Positions 25,433 through 32,311 of a stretch of 64,000 nt of DNA are shown here, one piece after another. Numbering within the stretch: the stretch's first letter is position 1; each line of letters begins with the position of its first letter. The DNA is from Candidatus Eisenbacteria bacterium RBG_16_71_46. GTDB lineage: Bacteria > Eisenbacteria > RBG-16-71-46. Where the stretch lies: contig MFFQ01000037.1 of assembly GCA_001780165.1 (NCBI GenBank), forward strand, positions 62,001 through 126,000, written 5' to 3'. The notes beneath the pieces were generated by a model. The model was not told the origin of the DNA, made no database searches, and saw only the letters and a list, made by a program, of their open reading frames with translations. The translations under genes and the position numbers were made by a program.

Positions 25433-26928
25433 CGCCACGTCGAGGACGTCTCCGCGGAAGGGGACGGGGCGGGCGCCGGATCCTGCCAGCGCAGCACCAG
25501 TTCGCGTGCCGCGCGCCCCTCGTCGAGCCGCTGCAGCGGAGTGCCATGGGGGGCGTCGAGCAGCAGCTGCGGACTCTCGCGCGCTTCGGCGGCGATGCGC
25601 TTCATGGCCGCGGCGAAGTGGTCGAGGCGATCCAGGGTCTCGGTCTCGGTGGGTTCGATCATGAGCGCCTCCTCGACGATCAACGGGAAGTACACGGTGG
25701 GCGCGTGCACGCCGAAGTCGAGCAGCCGCTTGGCGACGTCGAGCGTCTTGACGCCGTAGCGCTTGAGCCCGCGGCCCGAGAGCACGAACTCGTGCATGCA
25801 GTGCTCCGGATGCGGCAGCTCGTAGGTGCCGGCGAGGCGACGCATGAGGTAGTTGGCGTTGAGAATCGCATTCCGGCTCACGCCGCGCAGTCCCTGCGGG
25901 CCGAGCGTCAGGATGTAGGTCAGCGCGCGCACCAGGATGCCGAAGTTGCCGTGGAACCCGTGGACCCGTCCGATGGACCCGGGCCGGTCCGAGGACAGCC
26001 GCAGCAGCCCGTCGCGCTCGACGATGACCGGCACCGGGAGAAACGGCTCGAGGTGTCGCGCCACCGCGACCGGGCCCGCGCCGGGTCCGCCGCCGCCGTG
26101 CGGCGTGGAGAACGTCTTGTGGAGGTTGATGTGCATGACGTCGAAGCCGAGGTCCCCGGGCCGCACGTGGCCGACCAGCGCGTTGAGGTTGGCGCCGTCC
26201 AGGTAGACCTGCGCTCCCGCCTCGTGCGCGAGCCGCGCGACCTCGAGGATGCGCGGCTCGAATAGCCCGAGGGTGTTGGGCACCGTCAGCATGAGCGCGG
26301 CGGTTTCGGCGCTCAACGCCCCACGCAGCGCCTCGGGATCCACGGTCCCGTGCGACCCCGAGGCGATGGTCATGGTCTCGTAACCGACGAGCCGCACGCT
26401 CGCGGGGTTGGTGCCGTGGGCCGAATCGGGAACGATGACCGTGCGCCGGCTCGCCTCGCCGCGCGAGCGGTGCCAGGCACGGATGAGCAGCAGCCCCGTC
26501 AGCTCTCCCTGGGCCCCGGCCGCGGGCTGCGTCGTGACCGCGGCGAAGCCGGTGATCTCGGCGAGCGCGCGCTGGAGGTCGTGCATCACGCGGATCGCGC
26601 CCTGGATCGACTCGTCGTCGGCCAGCGGGTGGGCGAGCGCGAAGCCCGGGAGCGAGGCCACCTCGTCGTTGATCTTGGGATTGTGCTTCATCGTGCAGGA
26701 GCCGAGCGGATAGAGCCCCTTGTCGACGTGATGGTTGAGGGCCGACAGCTCGATGAAGTGCCGCACGACCTCGGGCTCGCTCACCTGCGGTAGCCGCAGC
26801 TCGTCGCGCAGCCGGGCGCCCGGCAGCAGCTCGGCCAGCGGGCGCGGCGGCACGTCGCATGCGGGCAGCCCGGGCCCGCGATGCCCGGGGCCGCCCTGCT
26901 CGTTCAGCAGCCTGCGCTCGAGGTTCAT
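25429..26928 (-). CDS. gcvPB: Glycine dehydrogenase (decarboxylating) subunit 2
   Basis: With GcvPA it forms the P-protein, a pyridoxal-phosphate enzyme that decarboxylates glycine and passes the aminomethyl group to lipoyl-GcvH. The 499-residue sequence has the PLP lysine in INLHKTFSTPHGGGGPGAGP and the family stretches LYPLGSCTMKHNPK and SAHGTNPASV. ATG at 26928 overlaps the gcvPA stop (ATGA). Length is normal for the split P-protein. A serine/proline-rich C-terminal tail ends where the PH-like gene starts. Confidence 0.95.
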   Translation of the reverse strand: MNLERRLLNEQGGPGHRGPGLPACDVPPRPLAELLPGARLRDELRLPQVSEPEVVRHFIELSALNHHVDKGLYPLGSCTMKHNPKINDEVASLPGFALAHPLADDESIQGAIRVMHDLQRALAEITGFAAVTTQPAAGAQGELTGLLLIRAWHRSRGEASRRTVIVPDSAHGTNPASVRLVGYETMTIASGSHGTVDPEALRGALSAETAALMLTVPNTLGLFEPRILEVARLAHEAGAQVYLDGANLNALVGHVRPGDLGFDVMHINLHKTFSTPHGGGGPGAGPVAVARHLEPFLPVPVIVERDGLLRLSSDRPGSIGRVHGFHGNFGILVRALTYILTLGPQGLRGVSRNAILNANYLMRRLAGTYELPHPEHCMHEFVLSGRGLKRYGVKTLDVAKRLLDFGVHAPTVYFPLIVEEALMIEPTETETLDRLDHFAAAMKRIAAEARESPQLLLDAPHGTPLQRLDEGRAARELVLRWQDPAPAPSPSAETSSTWR

Positions 26929-28268
26929 CGCACGCCCTCTCCCGCGCGCTCGAGCACGCGCAGCCAGGCGTCGATCTCCTCGACGCTGCGCTGCTCGGTC
27001 ACCGCCACCAGCAGCCAGCGCCGCCATTCGGGGCGGAAGCGGCCGAGGTCGACCCCGGGCAGGACGCCGTCGCGGCGCCCCTGGCCGCACACCCGCGCCG
27101 CGTCCACCGGACACTCGAGCACGAACTCGCGGAAGAACGGCCCGCCATGGACCAGCCGGTAGCCGGCCAGCGCCGCGGCCCGCTCGGCCGCATGGTGCGA
27201 CTTGCGGACGCACAGTGCCGCGACCTCGCGCAGGCCTTCGCGGCCCATGAGCGCGAGGTAGATCGTCGCGCGCAGCGCGATCAGACCCTGGTTGGTGCAG
27301 ATGTTGGACGTCGCCTTCTCCCGCCGGATGTGCTGCTCGCGGGTCTGGAGGGTCAGCACGAAGCCACGGCGGCCCTGGCGGTCCACGGTCTGGGCGGCGA
27401 GTCGCCCCGGCATCCTGCGCACCAGCGCCTGGCGGCAGGCGAAGAAGCCGAGCATCGGTCCACCGAAGGAGGGCGGGTTGCCGAGGCTCTGGCCCTCCCC
27501 GACGACGATGTCCGCGCCGCTGGTACCCGGCGGCTCGAGCAGCGCCAACGCGATCGGATCGCAGCACGCCACGGCCAGCGCACCCGCCTCGTGCGCCAGC
27601 GTGTGCATCGCATGCGGGGTTTCGATCAGGCCGAAGAAATTCGGGTGCTGATAGAGCACGCAGGCGACTTCGGGGCCGAGCGCGGGCTTCAGGTCCTCGG
27701 GCGCGCACTGACCGCCGCGGTCGGCGACCACGGTGAGATCCCCGGGGTCGAGGTAGGTGCGGAGCACCTCGATGGTGTGGGGATGGAACGCGCCCGCCAC
27801 GACCACGCGCCGGCGACCGGTGTGGGCGCGCGACAACAGCGCCGCTTCGACCGCCGCCGTCGCCCCGTCGTAGAGCGACGCGTTCGCCACCTCCATGCCG
27901 GTGAGCTCCGCCACCATGCTCTGAAACTCGAAGATCGCGGTCAGCGTGCCCTGGGCGACCTCGGCCTGGTAGGGGGTGTAGGCCGTCGCGAACTCCGAGC
28001 GCATCGCGAGCGCGTTGACCGCGGCCGGGATGTAGTGATCGTAGACGCCGCCGCCGAGGAACGAGACCGAGTGGTCCGCGTCGTTGGAGCGCGCGAGGCG
28101 CCCGAAGCGCCGACGGATCTCGATCTCGGACAGCGGTCCCTCGATCGGAGGAGGCTGCTCGAGGAGCACCTCCCGCGGGATGGCCGCCAGCAGATCCTCG
28201 AAGCGATCCACCCCGATCGCTTCCAACATCCGCCGCTCTTCCTCCACGGTGCGCCCGACGTAGCTCAT
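26925..28268 (-). CDS. gcvPA: Glycine dehydrogenase (decarboxylating) subunit 1
   Basis: Partner subunit of GcvPB, 447 residues, typical of the two-subunit P-protein found in many non-proteobacterial lineages. FLGGGVYDHYIPAAV, FEFQSMVAELTGMEVANASL, VGEGQSLGNPPSFGGPMLGF and REKATSNICTNQGLIALR are strong signatures. ATG at 28268 overlaps the gcvH stop by four bases, so gcvH, gcvPA and gcvPB are translationally coupled. Confidence 0.95.
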   Translation of the reverse strand: MSYVGRTVEEERRMLEAIGVDRFEDLLAAIPREVLLEQPPPIEGPLSEIEIRRRFGRLARSNDADHSVSFLGGGVYDHYIPAAVNALAMRSEFATAYTPYQAEVAQGTLTAIFEFQSMVAELTGMEVANASLYDGATAAVEAALLSRAHTGRRRVVVAGAFHPHTIEVLRTYLDPGDLTVVADRGGQCAPEDLKPALGPEVACVLYQHPNFFGLIETPHAMHTLAHEAGALAVACCDPIALALLEPPGTSGADIVVGEGQSLGNPPSFGGPMLGFFACRQALVRRMPGRLAAQTVDRQGRRGFVLTLQTREQHIRREKATSNICTNQGLIALRATIYLALMGREGLREVAALCVRKSHHAAERAAALAGYRLVHGGPFFREFVLECPVDAARVCGQGRRDGVLPGVDLGRFRPEWRRWLLVAVTEQRSVEEIDAWLRVLERAGEGVR

Positions 28269-28654
28269 GCGTGCTGTGCCTCGACCAGCCGCTCGTAGTC
28301 CACGCTCGAGAGCAGCTTCTGGTAGTCGGCGGGCACGGTGGGCCGCAGGCGGATCATCCAGCCTTCGCCGAAGGGCTCCTGATTGACGAGCGCGGGATTG
28401 TCCGCCAGGGCGGTGTTGACCTCGACCACCTCGCCGCCGAGCGGAGCAAAGAGATCGCTCACCGTCTTGACCGCCTCGACGACGCCGAACGTCTTCGCCG
28501 CCTCGACCTTGCGTCCCACCTCGGGAAGCTCGACGAACACGACGTCTCCCAACTGGTCGGTGGCGTAGCTGGTGATGCCCACGGTCACGACCCCGCCTTC
28601 GAGGCGGGCCCACTCGTGCTCGGCGGTGTAGCGAACGTCATCGGGGTAGACCAA
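28265..28654 (-). CDS. gcvH: Glycine cleavage system H protein
   Basis: The lipoyl carrier that shuttles the aminomethyl group between P, T and L proteins. The 129-residue protein has the lipoyl lysine in VVEAVKTVSD (Lys63). The start is TTG at 28654 (MVYPDDVRYTAEHEW): AAGGAGG lies five bases upstream, and no in-frame ATG or GTG is better placed. An ATG immediately after this ribosome-binding site is in another frame and would not make GcvH. The lipoate ligase gene at 17.2-18.0 kb may load it. Confidence 0.95.
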   Translation of the reverse strand: MVYPDDVRYTAEHEWARLEGGVVTVGITSYATDQLGDVVFVELPEVGRKVEAAKTFGVVEAVKTVSDLFAPLGGEVVEVNTALADNPALVNQEPFGEGWMIRLRPTVPADYQKLLSSVDYERLVEAQHA

Positions 28655-28673
28655 GGCATCCTCCTTGTGGGGA

Positions 28674-29783
28674 TCAGCTGCGCTTCGAGCCCTGGGTGTA
28701 GAACGGACGCTTGACGACGGTCGCGGGGAACGCCCTCGCTCCCGACCGCACCACCAGCGCACGACCGACCCGGGCGAGGCTACTTTCGACGTACGCCATG
28801 CCGATCGGACGCCCGAGGCTGGGGCTGAAGCTGCCGCTGGTCACCCGTCCCATCGAACGCCCTTCGACCTCGGCGATCATGCCATGCCTGAGGACGCGGC
28901 GGCCCTCGACCTCGAGACCGACGAGCTTGCGCGTCGGGCCCTGCTGCTTCTGCCTCACCAGGGCGTCCCTTCCGATGAAATCCCCCTTCTCGAGCTTCAC
29001 CGTCCAACCCAGACCCGCCTCGAGGGGCGTGGTCGATTCGTCGATGTCGTGGCCGTAGAGCATGTAGGCCATCTCGAGGCGGAGGGTGTCGCGGGCCCCC
29101 AGCCCGACCGGTTGGAGCCCCGCGGAGCCGCCGGCTCGCACCAACCCCTCCCACACCACCGCCGCGTGCGCGGGATCGAAGTAGAGCTCGAACCCGTCCT
29201 CCCCGGTGTAGCCGGTGCGCGAGATCAGGGCCGGAGCCCCGAAGAGCGGGCCGTGGAGAAACCGGTAGGAGGCCAATTCGAGCGCCTGGTCCGGAACGTG
29301 GCCGCGCAGCACGTCAGGGGCCCTGGGCCCCTGCACCGCCAGCAGCGCGGTGGCATCGGAGCGGTCCGTCAGGCGGATCTCCGGCGGACAATGTTCCCGC
29401 AGCCACTGGAAGTCCTTCGCGATGTTCGAAGCGTTCACGACCAACATGAAGTGATCGTCGGAACGATAAATCAGCAGGTCGTCAACGATGCCGCCGTCCG
29501 GCCGGCACATGGGCGTGTACAGGGCCTGTCCGATCTCCACGGCGGCGACGTGGTTGGTGACCATCGAATCGAGGAATTCGACCGCCCCCGGGCCGCGGAC
29601 GTCGAATTCGCCCATGTGCGAGATGTCGAACAGGCCCACTCCGCGCCGCACGCGCAGGTGCTCTTCCACATCGCCCGTGTAGCGCACCGGCATCTCGAAG
29701 CCGGCGAACTCGATCAGCTTGCCGCCGCCGGCGCGATGGTAGGAATGAAAAGGGGTTCGCTTGAGGGTCGTCTGAGGTGGCAC
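28674..29783 (-). CDS. gcvT: Aminomethyltransferase, glycine cleavage system T protein
   Basis: GcvT releases ammonia from aminomethyl-GcvH and makes 5,10-methylene-tetrahydrofolate. The 369-residue protein shows FAGFEMPVRY, VGLFDISHMGEFDVRGPGA, ISRTGYTGEDGFELY and LRLEMAYMLYGHDID, all diagnostic. Start is GTG at 29783 with GGAG eight bases upstream. It is the first gene of the gcvT-gcvH-gcvPA-gcvPB series; no gcvL/lpd is in the window. A promoter is visible at 29813-29841 and leaves no room for a glycine riboswitch. Confidence 0.95.
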   Translation of the reverse strand: MPPQTTLKRTPFHSYHRAGGGKLIEFAGFEMPVRYTGDVEEHLRVRRGVGLFDISHMGEFDVRGPGAVEFLDSMVTNHVAAVEIGQALYTPMCRPDGGIVDDLLIYRSDDHFMLVVNASNIAKDFQWLREHCPPEIRLTDRSDATALLAVQGPRAPDVLRGHVPDQALELASYRFLHGPLFGAPALISRTGYTGEDGFELYFDPAHAAVVWEGLVRAGGSAGLQPVGLGARDTLRLEMAYMLYGHDIDESTTPLEAGLGWTVKLEKGDFIGRDALVRQKQQGPTRKLVGLEVEGRRVLRHGMIAEVEGRSMGRVTSGSFSPSLGRPIGMAYVESSLARVGRALVVRSGARAFPATVVKRPFYTQGSKRS

Positions 29784-29812
29784 GGATCGACTCCAAGGCC
29801 TGAAGCGGACGC

Positions 29813-29841
29813 ACGTTAACGAAACCCGGCGTCAGAATCAA
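29813..29841 (-). promoter_or_regulatory. Candidate promoter of the glycine cleavage operon
   Basis: TTGATT (29841-29836), 17 bp spacer, TAACGT (29818-29813). Predicted transcription start is about 23 bases before the gcvT GTG. Confidence 0.45.
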
Positions 29842-29887
29842 GGAAGCGGGACCGCACGGGAACGGTGGGCCGCGGGCGCCCGGTCTC

Positions 29888-29948
29888 CCTCTGGATCGCA
29901 GAGGAACGACGCGAACGCACCTCTCCCCGACGGCGCCCCCCCGTCGGG
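29888..29948 (-). terminator. Two hairpins after kbl, probable terminator
   Basis: CCCGACGG/CCGTCGGG (8 bp stem, 7-base loop, 29926-29948) begins four bases after the kbl stop codon; a second stem CCTCTG/CAGAGG (29888-29904) follows. No T-tract. Together they separate uvrA-tdh-kbl from the glycine cleavage promoter. Confidence 0.55.
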
Positions 29949-29952
29949 TAGA

Positions 29953-31185
29953 TCAGCCGCGCTTGACGGGTGTTTGCCCGCGGCCGGCGTCCCTGAGCAC
30001 GCCGAGATCCTGTCCGACCCGGGTGAAGGCCTCGACCGCCCGGTCCACATGATGCGGCTCGTGCGCGGCCGAGAGCTGCACGCGAATGCGCGCCTTGCCC
30101 TTGGGCACCACCGGGAAGGAGAAGCCAATGACGTAGATGCCCTCGTCGAGCAGCCGGCGCGCCATGTCGTGGGCGAGCTTCTCGTCGTAGAGCATGATCG
30201 GCACGATCGGGTGCGATCCGGGCGTGATGTCGAAGCCCGCGGCGGTCATCGCTTCGCGGAAGCGCCGGGTGTTGGCGGTCAACCGCTCGCGTAGCTCGCT
30301 GGTGTGCGACAGAAGATCGAGCACCGCGATCGAGGCCCCCACCACCGCCGGGGGCAGCGCGTTGGAGAACAGGTAGGGTCGGGAGCGCTGGCGCAGCAGG
30401 GCGATGATCTCGCGCCGCCCCGAGGTGAAACCACCGAGCGCGCCCCCGAGCGCCTTGCCCAGGGTGCCGGTGATGACATCGACACGGCCGCTGACGCCCG
30501 CCTGCTCGGCGCTCCCCCGTCCGGTGGGCCCGACGAACCCGGTCGCGTGGCAGTCGTCCACCATCACCAGCGCGCGGTGGCGGTCGGCGAGATCGCAGAT
30601 GCGGCCAAGGTCGGCGACGTGGCCGTCCATGCTGAACACGCCGTCGGTCGCCACCATCACCCGCCGGCAGCCCTTGGACCGGGCCTCGCTCAGGCAGCGC
30701 TCGAGGTCCGTCATGTCGGCGTGCTCGAACCGCCAGCGCTGGGCCTTGCACAGCCGCACCCCGTCGATGATCGAGGCATGGTTGAGGGCGTCCGAGATGA
30801 TCGCGTCGCGCTCGTCCAGGAGCGGCTCGAACACGCCACCGTTGGCGTCGAAGCACGCCGCGTACAGGATGGTGTCCTCCGTGCCGAGGAACTCCGCGAT
30901 CCGGCGCTCGAGGGTCTTGTGGAGGTCCTGGGTGCCGCAGATGAAGCGCACCGAGGAGAGCCCGTAGCCCCGCGAATCGAGCGCGCGGCGCGCGGCCTCG
31001 ATCACCGCCGGGTGACTCGAGAGACCGAGGTAGTTGTTGGCGCAGAAGATCAGCACCCTGCGGCCGTCGGCGAGCGTCACCTCCGGGCCCTGGGGCGAGG
31101 CGAGGATGCGCTCGTCCTTCCACAGGCCGGACTCGCGGATCTGCGTGAGCTCGGCCTCGAGTTGCGACTTCAGGCTCTGGTCCAT
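29953..31185 (-). CDS. kbl: 2-amino-3-ketobutyrate CoA ligase (glycine C-acetyltransferase)
   Basis: Kbl cleaves 2-amino-3-ketobutyrate with CoA to glycine and acetyl-CoA, the second step of threonine catabolism. The 410-residue PLP enzyme has FCANNYLGLSSHP, DALNHASIIDGVRL, MVDDCHATGFVGPTGRG and the PLP lysine in GTLGKALGG (Lys244). ATG at 31185. Directly downstream of tdh (16 bases). The glycine produced can feed the adjacent glycine cleavage genes. A closely related 5-aminolevulinate synthase or biotin synthase role is unlikely given the tdh context. Confidence 0.95.
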   Translation of the reverse strand: MDQSLKSQLEAELTQIRESGLWKDERILASPQGPEVTLADGRRVLIFCANNYLGLSSHPAVIEAARRALDSRGYGLSSVRFICGTQDLHKTLERRIAEFLGTEDTILYAACFDANGGVFEPLLDERDAIISDALNHASIIDGVRLCKAQRWRFEHADMTDLERCLSEARSKGCRRVMVATDGVFSMDGHVADLGRICDLADRHRALVMVDDCHATGFVGPTGRGSAEQAGVSGRVDVITGTLGKALGGALGGFTSGRREIIALLRQRSRPYLFSNALPPAVVGASIAVLDLLSHTSELRERLTANTRRFREAMTAAGFDITPGSHPIVPIMLYDEKLAHDMARRLLDEGIYVIGFSFPVVPKGKARIRVQLSAAHEPHHVDRAVEAFTRVGQDLGVLRDAGRGQTPVKRG

Positions 31186-31201
31186 GGTCTCCCTTCCCGC
31201 G

Positions 31202-32311
31202 TCACGCGCTCTGTCCCCACGGGATCAACACCACCTTTCCGGCGTTGCCGGATCGCAACTGCGCGATCGCTTCGTCGATCTTCCCCATCGGCATCACGTG
31301 CGTGATCGCGGGTCGGATATCGAGCCGACCGCTGCGCAGCAGATTGTCCATCTGGTACCAGGTCTCGTACATGCGCCGGCCGATGATCCCATGGAGCGTG
31401 ACGCCCTTGAAGATGAGCAGGCGGTTCCAGTCGAGATCGAAGCTCTCGCGCGGCAGGCCGAGCTGCGAGAGCCGGCCGCCGTTGCGCAGCGCGGCGAGAC
31501 CGTCGCGGATCGCCTGCGGACTTCCCGACATCTCGAGCACCCCGTCGAGTCCGCGTCCCTCGGTCAGTTCCATCACGCGCTCGACGAAGCTCTCCTTGGA
31601 TGCGTCGATCACCGCATCGGCCATCATCCGCCGGGCCAGGTCGAGCCGATAGGGCGAGACGTCGCTGGCGATCACCTGGCAAGCGCCGGCCGCGCGGGCG
31701 ACGCCGATCGCGAACAGGCCGATCGGCCCGCACCCGGTGACGGCGATGCGGCACGCGGACAGCGGGCCGGCGAACGCCGTGTGGACCGCGTTGCCCAGCG
31801 GCTCCATGACCCCCTGCACCTCGAGCGGAACGTTCGCGGGCGCCCGCCAGGCGTTGGCGGAGGGCACCTTCACGTATTCGGCGAAGCCGCCGTTGACGTC
31901 CACGCCGAGGATCCTGGTGTTCTCGCAGACGTGCCCGCCGCCCGTGCGGCAGGCGGTGCAATGTTCGCAGATGATGTGGCTCTCGCACGAGACGCGCTCG
32001 CCGGGTTTGAACTCGCTGACCCCGGCGCCGAGCCCCACCACCTCGCCCACGAACTCGTGGCCGAGGGTGACGGGCGGGCGGACGCGATTCTGGGACCAGC
32101 GGTCCCACTCGAAGATGTGGAGGTCGGTGCCGCACACCCCGGCGCGCAGCACGCGCAGCAGGATCTCTCCGGGGCCCGGAGTCGGCACCGGCACCTCGTG
32201 AATCTCCACGCCGGGACCGGACTGCGCCTTGACCACCGCCTTCATCGTGGTGGCCCGCGGCGCCGCGCCGGTCTCGGGTGTCGCGGCGGGTGTGGGAGTC
32301 GTCGGGTTCAT
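31202..32311 (-). CDS. tdh: L-threonine 3-dehydrogenase
   Basis: A zinc-dependent medium-chain dehydrogenase oxidising threonine to 2-amino-3-ketobutyrate with NAD. CGTDLHIFEWD and GHEFVGEVVG provide catalytic zinc and proton relay residues; the four-cysteine structural zinc lobe is CEHCTACRTGGGHVC; GCGPIGLFAIG binds NAD. ATG at 32311 overlaps the uvrA stop (ATGA) and gives 369 residues with a proline/threonine/alanine-rich leader of 22 residues; the usual family start corresponds to the internal Met23 (MKAVVKAQ), which lacks a clear ribosome-binding site. It is encoded just before kbl. Confidence 0.93.
   Translation of the reverse strand: MNPTTPTPAATPETGAAPRATTMKAVVKAQSGPGVEIHEVPVPTPGPGEILLRVLRAGVCGTDLHIFEWDRWSQNRVRPPVTLGHEFVGEVVGLGAGVSEFKPGERVSCESHIICEHCTACRTGGGHVCENTRILGVDVNGGFAEYVKVPSANAWRAPANVPLEVQGVMEPLGNAVHTAFAGPLSACRIAVTGCGPIGLFAIGVARAAGACQVIASDVSPYRLDLARRMMADAVIDASKESFVERVMELTEGRGLDGVLEMSGSPQAIRDGLAALRNGGRLSQLGLPRESFDLDWNRLLIFKGVTLHGIIGRRMYETWYQMDNLLRSGRLDIRPAITHVMPMGKIDEAIAQLRSGNAGKVVLIPWGQSA

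Noticed and set aside
29784..29952. Possible glycine riboswitch upstream of gcvT
   Set aside because: GGAGAGG and a CAGAGG stem are present, but the conserved GCCGAAGG-type core is missing, and the likely promoter leaves only about 23 bases of leader. The hairpins fit a kbl terminator better.
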